From: Planctomycetota bacterium
Lineage (GTDB): Bacteria; Planctomycetota; UBA1135; UBA2386
Reading direction: 5' to 3'
Assembly (NCBI GenBank): GCA_019636245.1
Contig: JAHBXX010000048.1
Location: 1 to 35,996 of the forward strand
DNA: 35,996 nt
Under the pieces are notes generated by a model. The model searched no databases. It saw only the letters and a list, made by a program, of their open reading frames with translations, and was not told the origin of the DNA. Each line of letters opens with the position of its first letter. Within the stretch, counting starts at the first letter, position 1. A program made the translations under genes and the position numbers. This document shows positions 16,515-23,951 of this stretch, one piece after another.

Positions 16515-17936
16515 TCAGGAAGGTCCGCCGTGGGCCGCGGCCGTTGCCGCCTCGCGCGCCGCCGCCAGCTGCCGTTCCTCGGCGGCGATGTGCGGCAGCA
16601 GCGCGCGCGGTCGTGTCCGCCGCCGCTCGCGCAGGCGCCGTTGCAGCGGTGCCTCGACCACGCGCGTGAGCCAGGTGGCCAGCTTGGTGGCCAGCCAGAC
16701 GGCGGCCGCCACCATCAGCAGGTACTGCCAGACCGAAGCCGAACCGATCGCGGCCGACATGTGCTCGAGCAGCACCTTGCGGTTCCACGACGGCGAGTCG
16801 GCGATGCCCTGGACGACGGCCGGCAGGAACACCAGCAGCGCCGCGGGGATCAGGCCGACGAAGTGGAACAGGTAGACCGAGTAGATGCCGTGCGACACGG
16901 GGCGGAAGCCCCGCCACGCCAGCGCGCGGCCGACCAGCGCCGGGGCGCCTTGCCGCACCGACAGCGCCACCAGCAGGACGAGGGCGAGGCCGGCGGTGAG
17001 CACCGCGCGCTGGCAGGTCCAGAACCACAGCCAGTCGCGCGCCGAGAAGGCGGCGTAGATCCAGCCGTCGCTGCGGTGCAGCGGCTGGAAGCCGCTGGCG
17101 GCGACCAGGGCGAGGCCGAGCGCCATCGTCGTCGTGCTGCGCCAGGGCGAGGCGCACCACCGTTCGAGCCAGGCCCGGTGGTGCGTCGCGGCGACCGCCG
17201 CGGCGAGGCCCAGCACGAACGGCGTGAGCCGGAACCACGTCAGGTAGTAGAGATCCTTGTGGATCTGCGGAATCCGCTCGGTGTCGAGGATCTGGTACGC
17301 GGGCAGCGCGCAGACGTCGAGGTCGGCGGCGAGGGCCAGGTAGCGCGGCAGCACGCTGAGGGCGGTGAGCGCGAGGGCGGCCACGAGCGGCCAGCGCGTG
17401 CGCAGCACGCCGAGGACCAGGAACGGCAGCAGGAGGTAGGCGTGCACCATGACCTCGAGCGACCAGCCGACCGGGATGTAGTTCTTGCCGCCGTTCGCGG
17501 TCAGGCCGAAGTGACCGCTGATGCGCGAGCAGAACAGCAGGTTGGTGGCGATGCGGTCCCAGTGGAACCGGCGACCGATCATGAAGACCAGCAGCGCCAG
17601 CAGGAACAGGGGCACGATGCGCGACCCGCGGCGCAGCCAGAAGTCGCGCAGGTCGATCGAGCCGTAGCGCGCGTGTTCGCGCAGCAGCAGGTAGGCGAGC
17701 AGGAAGCCGGAGGTGAAGAACACCATCTCCGAGCCGAGCGCCTGCCAGACGATGTTGAGCACCCCGGGCATGCGGTCGATGAACGACTCGAGCTGCGGGC
17801 GCGGCAGCACCTTGGCGAACACGAACGCGCCGTGGAAGGCGACGACCAGCATGATGCCGATCGCGCGCAGCCCGTCGACGACGGCGCGGTTGTGGTCGGA
17901 GTCGAGCAGCCAGCGCCCGGCCGGGCTCGCCGGCAC
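16515..17936 (-). CDS. Acyltransferase 3 family membrane protein (OafA/YrhL-like)
   Basis: This 473-residue polytopic membrane protein starts with the acyltransferase-3 signature RAVVDGLRAIGIMLVVAFHG; the His in FHG is the family catalytic residue. This is followed by about ten hydrophobic helices, the LRRGSRIVPLFLLAL element, WSLEVMVHAYLLLP (the family's W-S-L-x-x-E region), and VSHGIYSVYLFHF near the C-terminus. Such enzymes move acetyl or other acyl groups across or onto surface polysaccharides and lipids. The start is a GTG at 17936 with no clear Shine-Dalgarno sequence. The C-terminal tail after the last helix is Arg/Ala-rich and cytoplasmic. It neighbours purM and a surface-glycan gene group, supporting a role in glycan O-acylation (inference). 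Confidence 0.88.
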   Translation of the reverse strand: MPASPAGRWLLDSDHNRAVVDGLRAIGIMLVVAFHGAFVFAKVLPRPQLESFIDRMPGVLNIVWQALGSEMVFFTSGFLLAYLLLREHARYGSIDLRDFWLRRGSRIVPLFLLALLVFMIGRRFHWDRIATNLLFCSRISGHFGLTANGGKNYIPVGWSLEVMVHAYLLLPFLVLGVLRTRWPLVAALALTALSVLPRYLALAADLDVCALPAYQILDTERIPQIHKDLYYLTWFRLTPFVLGLAAAVAATHHRAWLERWCASPWRSTTTMALGLALVAASGFQPLHRSDGWIYAAFSARDWLWFWTCQRAVLTAGLALVLLVALSVRQGAPALVGRALAWRGFRPVSHGIYSVYLFHFVGLIPAALLVFLPAVVQGIADSPSWNRKVLLEHMSAAIGSASVWQYLLMVAAAVWLATKLATWLTRVVEAPLQRRLRERRRTRPRALLPHIAAEERQLAAAREAATAAAHGGPS

Positions 17937-18164
17937 GGAGATGCCCGCACCGCGGCCGGGCGGCGGGGCCGCCGGTGCCGGTGCGGAACCGGGGTGGGTC
18001 GCGAGCGGGAGGGTCAGTCGGGGTCCTGCGCGCGCGGGGGAGGTTCGTGTGCCGAGGGCCGCGCGGCGCGGCGCGGACGATCCCGCTCCAGGGCCGGGCC
18101 GTCAAGGCTCCCGCCGCCGCTCGGAACGGTGGCGCGGGCGGTTCCGGCGTCCGTCCGCGGCCGC

Positions 18165-19268
18165 TCAGGCCCGGAGGTGCAGGTCGCCGGCGGCGAAGGT
18201 GACGCCCAGCGGCTCGAGCACGACCTGGCGTGGGCCCGCCTCGACGGCGCCGGCGACCACGGCCGGCACGCCGGCCGCGGCGGCGATCGCGGCGGCCCGC
18301 GCCGCGTCGGCGGCGGCCACGAACAGCGCGTAGCCCGCGCCCATGTTCAGGTTGCCGTAGGCGGCGCGGTCGTCGCCGCCGGTCTCGCGCTGCAGGAACC
18401 GCAGCACCTCGGGCACTTCGGGCAGGGTGTGGAAGCGATAGGTGAGCGTGGCCGGATGGCGCATCACCTTGCGCCAGCCGTGGCCGGTGATGTTCGCCTG
18501 GTAGTGCGGCACGATGCCGGCCGCTGCCAGCGCCTCGGTCACGGGCGCATAGAGCACGGTCGGCGCCAGCAGCGCGTCGCCGAACGTGGCGCCGCTCGGC
18601 AGCCTGGTCGCGTAGCCGGTGGGCAGCCGCTCGGCGAGCTTGCGCGCCAGCGAGACGCCGTTGGCGTGGATGCCCGAGGAAGCGAGCAGCACGATGGCGT
18701 CGCCGGGGCCGAGCCGATCGCCGAGCGTGAGCCGCGCCTTCGGCCGCACCAGACCCGTGCACGAGGCGGCGAGGTCGATGCGGTCGGCGGCCACGACGCC
18801 GGCGAGGGCCGGGGTCTCGCCGCCGCCCCAGACGGCACCGCAGGCATCGCAGGCCCGGCGCCAGCCTTCGACGAGGTCCCTCGCCCGCACCGCGTCGTCG
18901 AACCACTCGCTGCTGCCGGTGGCCCAGTAGGCCTGCACCGTCACCGGTGTCGCACCGACGGTGATCAGGTCGTTGACTGCCATCGCCACGGTGTCCTGGG
19001 CGATGGCGTCGTAGTAGGTGCGGCCGGTGACCTGCCGCATCGCGTCGGCGACCAGGGCCTTGGTGCCCAGACACTCGGTGGTCGAGGCGAGGTAGAAGTC
19101 GCCGCAGTCGACGACGTGGGCCGACTCGCCGCGCGAGGCAGCGACCTCGCTGAGCCCGTGCCGCCGCAGGTTGTCGGCGGTGCGGGCGGCGGCCTGCTGC
19201 GCCAGGACCTTCAGCGGGTCGATCTTGCCGTAGTCGACGCCAGCCTCGCGGTAGTCGATCTTGCGCAT
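18165..19268 (-). CDS. purM: Phosphoribosylformylglycinamidine cyclo-ligase (AIR synthase)
   Basis: This 367-residue protein carries the PurM two-domain layout. N-terminal landmarks are YREAGVDYGKIDPLK, STTECLGTKALVADA (the G-T-K loop) and DTVAMAVNDLITVGATPV; C-terminal landmarks are GGGETPAL, LLASSGIHANGVSLAR, NITGHGWRKVMR and GNLNMGAGYALFV. It should close formylglycinamidine ribonucleotide to aminoimidazole ribonucleotide using ATP in purine synthesis. The N-terminal version (GVDYGKIDPLK) departs from the commonest form, so it is a variant subgroup; an AIR-synthase-related protein is the alternative. The ATG at 19268 was chosen because the family N-terminus begins there. It has no purine neighbours in the window and is divergent from the first glycosyltransferase. 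Confidence 0.85.
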   Translation of the reverse strand: MRKIDYREAGVDYGKIDPLKVLAQQAAARTADNLRRHGLSEVAASRGESAHVVDCGDFYLASTTECLGTKALVADAMRQVTGRTYYDAIAQDTVAMAVNDLITVGATPVTVQAYWATGSSEWFDDAVRARDLVEGWRRACDACGAVWGGGETPALAGVVAADRIDLAASCTGLVRPKARLTLGDRLGPGDAIVLLASSGIHANGVSLARKLAERLPTGYATRLPSGATFGDALLAPTVLYAPVTEALAAAGIVPHYQANITGHGWRKVMRHPATLTYRFHTLPEVPEVLRFLQRETGGDDRAAYGNLNMGAGYALFVAAADAARAAAIAAAAGVPAVVAGAVEAGPRQVVLEPLGVTFAAGDLHLRA

Positions 19269-19340
19269 GGCGGACAGGATGGGCGGCGGCCGCCGCGAAT
19301 GCGAGGACCCGCTGCCCGGGTCCCGGCCGCGGCGGCTGGC

Positions 19341-19369
19341 TTGACCGCGGCGCGGGCCACAGGTCTGCT
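19341..19369 (+). promoter_or_regulatory. Possible promoter of the glycosyltransferase operon
   Basis: TTGACC (19341-19346), a 17-base spacer and TCTGCT (19364-19369) lie just before the GTG at 19376. The -35 is close to consensus, but the -10 is poor. The short distance to the start would make the transcript nearly leaderless. Confidence 0.2.
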
Positions 19370-19375
19370 GCGGCC

Positions 19376-20374
19376 GTGCCCGTCGCCACCTTCGCGATCC
19401 CGTGCCGCGACGCCGGCCCGCACCTGCGGCCGCTGCTGCAGTCGCTGCTGGCGCAGACGGTGCAGGACTTCGCCTTGCTGCTGGTCGACGACGCCTCGCG
19501 CGACGGCTCAGTGGACCTGGCGCGCGCGGTCGCCGGTGATCGCGTGGTCGTGCACCGCAACGCCGCGCCGCTCGGCATCGGCGGCAACTGGAACCGCTGC
19601 GTCGAGCTGGTGGCGACGCCGTTCTTCTGCCTCGCGCACCAGGACGACGTCTACGAACCGCGCTACCTCGAGCGCATGCTGGCGGCCTTGGCGGCGCGGC
19701 CGGACGCCGGCATCGCCCATTGCCGCGCCACGTCCGTCGACGAAGCGGGCCGGCCATTGGCGTCGCCGGCGGAGCGGTTCAAGGAGCACTTCTGGCGCCG
19801 GGCGCCGGGCGCCGACCGCGCGGCGCACTACGCGCGGCTCTGGCGCGGCAACTTCGTCTGCTGCCCGTCGGTGTGCTACCGAACGGACGCGGTGCGGGAG
19901 GTCGGCGGGTTCCGCACCGACCTGCGGTTCGCGCTCGACTGGGAGTACTGGTTCCGCCTGCTGCGGCACGGCCATGGCATCGCCGACGTCGACGAGACCC
20001 TGCTGCACTACCGCCGCCACGACGCGACGGCGAGCCGGGCGGCGACCGCGGACCAGTCGCGGTTCGCCGAGGAACTGCGGGTGCTCGCGGCGGCCGGCCC
20101 GTCGGGCGTGGCGGCCGGGCTGCTGCCGCCCGAGCCGGGGCCCAGTCCGGCGCTGCGCAACAACCTGCTGCAGGCGGCGTTCGCCGACCTGCAGGCCGGC
20201 GACCGGGACGGCGTGGCGGCGAAGCTCGGGTTCGTGCGCGAACGCGCGCCCGAACTGTGGCGCGACGGCCTCGTGCGCGGCTTCCGCGCCTTGTGGCGGC
20301 TCGGGCCGCCGGGCCGCTGGCTGCTCGCCGCCGGCCGGGCCGCGGCGGTGCGTTTCGGCGTCGGCGCCGCGTAG
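19376..20374 (+). CDS. GT2 family glycosyltransferase
   Basis: This 332-residue soluble GT-A fold glycosyltransferase starts at a GTG. The N-terminal strand and nucleotide site VATFAIPCRDAGPHLRPLL and VDDASRDGSVDLA are typical GT2. The metal-binding region is AHQDDVYEPRYLE (D-D pair), and the acceptor/catalytic region is GGFRTDLRFALDWEYWFRLL. It should transfer a sugar from a nucleotide donor; donor and acceptor cannot be told. The C-terminal third is helical and basic, perhaps membrane-associated. It is followed 10 bases later by a 2OG-Fe(II) oxygenase gene and then a second GT2 gene, forming a three-gene unit. Confidence 0.9.
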   Translation: MPVATFAIPCRDAGPHLRPLLQSLLAQTVQDFALLLVDDASRDGSVDLARAVAGDRVVVHRNAAPLGIGGNWNRCVELVATPFFCLAHQDDVYEPRYLERMLAALAARPDAGIAHCRATSVDEAGRPLASPAERFKEHFWRRAPGADRAAHYARLWRGNFVCCPSVCYRTDAVREVGGFRTDLRFALDWEYWFRLLRHGHGIADVDETLLHYRRHDATASRAATADQSRFAEELRVLAAAGPSGVAAGLLPPEPGPSPALRNNLLQAAFADLQAGDRDGVAAKLGFVRERAPELWRDGLVRGFRALWRLGPPGRWLLAAGRAAAVRFGVGAA

Positions 20375-20384
20375 CATCCCCGGG

Positions 20385-21218
20385 ATGGTGACCAGGGCGC
20401 AATTCGCGAGCGCGATCGAACGGCGGCTCGACGACGAGGCGGCGCGGCTGGCGGCCGAGTTCGCGCGGTCCCGGCCGACGCGCCACTTCGTCGTCGACGA
20501 TCTGCTGCCCGCGCCGTGGCTGCAGGCCGTGGCGGCGGCGTTCCCGGCGCCCGACCAGCTGTTGCCCAAGCGCTCGCTGCGCGAACGCAAGCGCGTCGGC
20601 GTCGCCGTCGAGCGCTATGCGCCGATCGTCGGCGACCTGCTCTACGCGTTCCAGGAGCCCCGCGTGCTCGCCGCCATCGCGCGCCTGACCGGCATCGAGG
20701 GGTTGGCCGCCGATCCGACGCTGTACGCCTCGGGCATCTCGGTCATGGGGCGCGGCGACTTCCTGAACCCGCACCTCGACAACAGCCACGACGGCGACCA
20801 GCAGCGCTACCGCGTGCTGAACCTGCTGCTCTACGTGGCGCCGGACTGGCCGACCGGCGCCGGCGGCGACCTCGAGCTGTGGGAATGGCCGCGGCGCATC
20901 GCCCAGACCATCGCGCCGGTGGGCGGTCGGCTGGTCGTCATGGAGACCGGGCCCGGCAGCTGGCACTCGGTGAGCCGCGTGCGGGCCGATGCGCGGCGCC
21001 TGTGCGTGTCGAACTACTACTTCGCCGCCCGCTCCGGCAGCGGCCGCGACTACCGCCACGTGACCACCTTCGCCGGTCGCCCCGAGGAGCCGGTCAAGCG
21101 CGTCGTGCTGGCGGCCAACGCCGTGGCCCGCAACCTGCTCGGTCGGGTGTTCCCCGGCCTGCTGCGGCGCGGCGCGCATCGGCGGCGACCGGCTGCCGGC
21201 GCGGAGGCCTCGGCTTGA
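20385..21218 (+). CDS. 2-oxoglutarate/Fe(II)-dependent oxygenase
   Basis: This 277-residue protein shows the double-stranded beta-helix iron site: His130 and Asp132 in LNPHLDNSHDG, distal His194 in GPGSWHSVS, and the 2-oxoglutarate-binding Arg204/205 in ARRLCVSNYYF. LLLYVAPDWPTGAGGDLELWE is the strand and turn typical of prolyl-4-hydroxylase-like 2OG oxygenases. It should hydroxylate a substrate while converting 2-oxoglutarate to succinate. Placement between two glycosyltransferase genes, with its stop overlapping the next start (TTGA), suggests a substrate linked to glycan or glycolipid assembly. Such enzymes do occur beside sugar-transfer genes, but their substrates are rarely known. Cytoplasmic; no signal peptide. 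Confidence 0.88.
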   Translation: MVTRAQFASAIERRLDDEAARLAAEFARSRPTRHFVVDDLLPAPWLQAVAAAFPAPDQLLPKRSLRERKRVGVAVERYAPIVGDLLYAFQEPRVLAAIARLTGIEGLAADPTLYASGISVMGRGDFLNPHLDNSHDGDQQRYRVLNLLLYVAPDWPTGAGGDLELWEWPRRIAQTIAPVGGRLVVMETGPGSWHSVSRVRADARRLCVSNYYFAARSGSGRDYRHVTTFAGRPEEPVKRVVLAANAVARNLLGRVFPGLLRRGAHRRRPAAGAEASA

Positions 21219-22273
21219 GCGAGGCGCCGGCGCCGCCGCGGGTCGCGGTCGTGGTGCTCAACTGGGACGGCCTCGCGCTGACGCGCGCCTGCCTGCAATC
21301 GCTGTTCGTGCAGACCTGGCCGCACGTCGAGATCCATGTGGTCGACAACGGCTCGCGCAACGACGAGGCGGGCGTCCTGCGGGCCGAGTACGGCGAACGC
21401 ATCCGCGTGCACGCGCTGGCCGCCAACACCGGCTTCACCGGCGGCTGCAACCATGCGCTGCGCACCGTGCTCGACGAGGCGCGCTGCGAGTTCGCTGCGC
21501 TGCTGAACAACGACGCCGAGGCCGACCCGCGCTGGCTCGAGGAGCTGCTGGCCGCAGCGGCCGAGGATCCGGCGATCGGCGCGGTCGCCTCCTGCATGCG
21601 GCTGTTCGACCAGCCGGAGCTGCTCGACGGGGCCGGCGTCTGGCTGCTCGGCAACGGCGACTCGACACCGCGCGGGCGGCTGCAGCCGGTGGCCCGCTGG
21701 CAGCGCGCCGACGACGTGCTGTCGGCCTGTGGCGGCGCCCTGCTGCTGCGCTGCGCCATGCTGCGCCGCATCGGCCTGTTCCGCGCCGACTTCTTCGCCA
21801 ACTTCGAGGACGAGGACCTGATGCTGCGCGCGGTGACCACCGGCCACCGGGTGCGCTACGCGCCGAGGGCGCAGGTGCGCCACCACCTCAACGCCACGAT
21901 CCGGCGCGTGCGCGACCTGGAGTTCGACGTGCGGTCGGTGCGCAACGCGACGTGGGCCTGGCTGGTCAACCTGCCGTGGCCGGTGCTGCTGCTGAACCTG
22001 CCCTCGTTCGTGCTCGGCAACCTGGCGATCGTGCTGCTGATGCCGCTGTGCGGCCGGCCCGCCGTGGCGGTGGCGTTCGTGCGCGGCCGCCTGCGGGCGC
22101 TGCGCGAACTGCCGGCGATCGCCGCCGAGCGCCGCCGGCTGCGGCCGCTGCGGGCCGGGCGGTGGTGGCGGCTCTGGTGGGCGCAGCGGTGTTTCCTGCT
22201 CGAGTACGCCCGGCTCGCGCTGCTGCGGCTGCGCACCGGCCGCCCCGCCGTCATGGCCAGCGCACGGCGCTGA
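21215..22273 (+). CDS. GT2 family glycosyltransferase, rhamnosyltransferase-like, with C-terminal membrane segment
   Basis: This 352-residue protein starts at a TTG overlapping the oxygenase stop. GT2 landmarks are VAVVVLNWDGLALTRACLQSL at the N-terminus (given here as the donor-site start), VVDNGSRND, FTGGCNHALR, the metal motif LLNNDAEADPRW, GGALLLRCAMLRRIG and the catalytic acidic cluster FEDEDLMLR. This is the pattern of the WbbL/rhamnosyltransferase-like branch. After residue 240 a hydrophobic stretch (NLPWPVLLLNLPSFVLGNL, IVLLMPLCG) indicates one or two membrane segments, placing the enzyme at the inner membrane and fitting a lipid-linked acceptor. The TTG was chosen because it gives coupling and the correct family N-terminus. 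Confidence 0.9.
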   Translation: MSEAPAPPRVAVVVLNWDGLALTRACLQSLFVQTWPHVEIHVVDNGSRNDEAGVLRAEYGERIRVHALAANTGFTGGCNHALRTVLDEARCEFAALLNNDAEADPRWLEELLAAAAEDPAIGAVASCMRLFDQPELLDGAGVWLLGNGDSTPRGRLQPVARWQRADDVLSACGGALLLRCAMLRRIGLFRADFFANFEDEDLMLRAVTTGHRVRYAPRAQVRHHLNATIRRVRDLEFDVRSVRNATWAWLVNLPWPVLLLNLPSFVLGNLAIVLLMPLCGRPAVAVAFVRGRLRALRELPAIAAERRRLRPLRAGRWWRLWWAQRCFLLEYARLALLRLRTGRPAVMASARR

Positions 22274-22410
22274 TCGGCAACGGTGTCGCATTCGTCGACA
22301 GCAGGCGTCCGCTGCCGGGATTCCCGTCGCCCCGCTCAAGTGCGCGCGCCGATCGACCATGATCCAGGTGGCGCATCGTCGATCCGCAGCAAGGGGAGCA
22401 GGCACGGGGC

Positions 22411-23181
22411 ATGGACATCTTCAGCATCGTCGGACTGGTGCTCGCCATCGCCGGCGTCATCGGTGGCATGGTCCTCGAGGGGGGGCATCCGACCGCGCTG
22501 CTGCAGATCACCGCGTTCCTGATCGTCATCGTCGGCTCGCTGGGGGCCACCCTGGTGGCGACGGTGCCGTCGGACGTGCCGTTCGCGCTGCGGTCGTTGA
22601 AGCAGGTGTTCCTGCCCGGCAAGCACGACTTCAAGGGTCTGATGGACAAGCTGCTCGAGCTGGCCAACCTCGCCCGCCGCGAGGGCCTGCTGGCGCTCGA
22701 GACCTACGCCACCAGCGGCAAGGGCGATCCGTTCCTCGTCAAGTGCCTGACGCTGGCGATCGACGGCAGTTCGGCGGACGCGATCCGCGAGACCGTCGAG
22801 GTCGACATGCACATCGAGGAAGAGGACCAGAAGGCGGGCATGAAGTTCTGGGAGACGTGGGGTGCGCTGGCGCCGACGATCGGCGTGCTGGGCGCAGTGC
22901 TCGGCCTGATGCACGTGATGAGCGTGCTCGACGAGCCGTCGAAGATCGGTCCCGGCATCGCCGTCGCGTTCGTCGCCACGGTCTACGGCGTCGGCTTCGC
23001 CAACATCGTCTGCCTGCCGATGTCGTTCAAGCTCAAGCGCCACATCGAACACGACCAGCTGCTGAAGAGCATGGTGCTCGAGGGCGTCGTCGGCATCCAG
23101 TCGGGCGTGGCGCCGGGGGCGCTGCGCAGCAAGCTCAAGGTCTACCTCGGCGGCCACGGCGGCGACGGCAAGAAGCACTGA
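22411..23181 (+). CDS. motA: MotA/PomA-type flagellar stator protein
   Basis: This 256-residue protein has four membrane helices: two near the N-terminus (MDIFSIVGLVLAIAGVIGGM and LLQITAFLIVIVGSLGATLVA), a cytoplasmic loop of about 100 residues, then ALAPTIGVLGAVLGLMHVM and GIAVAFVATVYGVGFANIV. The Pro-containing third helix (LAPTIGVLGAVLGL) and the charged cytoplasmic loop (RREGLLALE; VDMHIEEEDQKAG) are MotA/PomA landmarks. The loop interacts with FliG, and the helices form the ion channel with MotB. An AGGGGAG-like site precedes the ATG. It lies 18 bases upstream of motB. No other flagellar or chemotaxis gene is in the window. Confidence 0.93.
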   Translation: MDIFSIVGLVLAIAGVIGGMVLEGGHPTALLQITAFLIVIVGSLGATLVATVPSDVPFALRSLKQVFLPGKHDFKGLMDKLLELANLARREGLLALETYATSGKGDPFLVKCLTLAIDGSSADAIRETVEVDMHIEEEDQKAGMKFWETWGALAPTIGVLGAVLGLMHVMSVLDEPSKIGPGIAVAFVATVYGVGFANIVCLPMSFKLKRHIEHDQLLKSMVLEGVVGIQSGVAPGALRSKLKVYLGGHGGDGKKH

Positions 23182-23199
23182 TCCGGACGCGATCGGGAC

Positions 23200-23937
23200 A
23201 TGGCGAAGCGGCACAAGCACGAGGAGCACGTCAACCACGAACGCTGGCTGGTGTCGTTCGCGGACATGATGACGCTGCTGTTCGCGCTGTTCGTGGTGCT
23301 CTACGCGCTCGGCCAGGCCGACCTCAGCAAGCTGAAGCAGCTCAAGGACTCGGTGCGCTGGGCGTTCCACATCGCCGGCGACGGGAAGACCAAGGACACC
23401 GGCATCTTCGACCAGCAGACCGGCGGCGGCGACGTCAGCGAGGCGGCGCCGCTGGTGACGGCCCAGGACGGCGAGATGCGCGAGTTCCTGAAGACCGCGC
23501 TGCCGGACTACGAGGAGATCGCCGGCCGATCGCTGCAGATCGACCAGACCAGCGACACGGTGACGATGACGGCGCCGCTGTCGGATTTCTTCGCCGCCGG
23601 CCAGCCGTTCCCGCTCCGGCGCGAGGTCCAGGGCTGGCTCCTGCGCACGCTGCAGGCGTCGCTGACGTTCACGTCGGACATCCGGATCGTGGTCGAGACC
23701 CCGGACGTGACGATCGGTCTCGATGCGCGCGGCCGGCCCCTCACCTCGGTGGACCTCTGCCTCGAGCGGCTCAAGGCGCTGCGCCGCGTCGCGCTGCAGG
23801 GGCCGGAGATCCGCCAGCACATGGTCGGCTGCGAGTGGCGCGTGCAGCGTGACACGCCGGGTCTCGACGTGGCGGACTGGGAGCAGCAGGCGCGGGTCGT
23901 GATCGCGTTCTCGAACGCTCGCGCCGGCAACCGCTGA
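23200..23937 (+). CDS. motB: MotB-type flagellar stator protein with diverged OmpA-like domain
   Basis: This 245-residue protein has a basic N-terminus (MAKRHKHEEHVNHERW) followed by one membrane helix, SFADMMTLLFALFVVLYAL, with the ion-carrying Asp22 in the invariant S-F-A-D-M-M motif. A plug-like stretch (KQLKDSVRWAFH) follows. The periplasmic domain aligns in outline with OmpA/MotB peptidoglycan-binding domains (strand DTVTMTAPLSDFFAAGQ; end QARVVIAFSNAR), but the usual GHTD and N-x-x-L-S-x-x-R-A motifs are only weakly recognisable (ETPDV; DLCLERLKAL). The stator function in ion translocation looks intact, while wall anchoring may be altered. It overlaps no gene and ends convergent with the acyl-CoA dehydrogenase. 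Confidence 0.9.
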   Translation: MAKRHKHEEHVNHERWLVSFADMMTLLFALFVVLYALGQADLSKLKQLKDSVRWAFHIAGDGKTKDTGIFDQQTGGGDVSEAAPLVTAQDGEMREFLKTALPDYEEIAGRSLQIDQTSDTVTMTAPLSDFFAAGQPFPLRREVQGWLLRTLQASLTFTSDIRIVVETPDVTIGLDARGRPLTSVDLCLERLKALRRVALQGPEIRQHMVGCEWRVQRDTPGLDVADWEQQARVVIAFSNARAGNR

Positions 23938-23951
23938 CGCGGCGGCCCGCC

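Noticed and set aside
16315..19587. Minus-strand open frame of 1090 codons
   Set aside because: It is a shadow frame over the acyltransferase and purM genes; its translation is Arg/Pro/Ala-rich with no recognisable motif.
20960..20976. TGGCAC-type sequence resembling half of a sigma-54 promoter
   Set aside because: It lies inside the oxygenase coding region, has no matching TTGC element at the right distance, and encodes the conserved WHS residues.
16422..21218. One continuous plus-strand open frame of 1598 codons
   Set aside because: It is a product of high GC at third positions. Only its last part (20385-21218) has protein-family motifs (2OG oxygenase). The rest is antisense or out of frame to the acyltransferase, purM and the first glycosyltransferase.
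22336..22355. TCAAG followed by GCCGATCG upstream of motA, resembling a flagellar sigma-28 promoter
   Set aside because: The spacing between the two elements is only 7 bases, far too short for a sigma-28 promoter.
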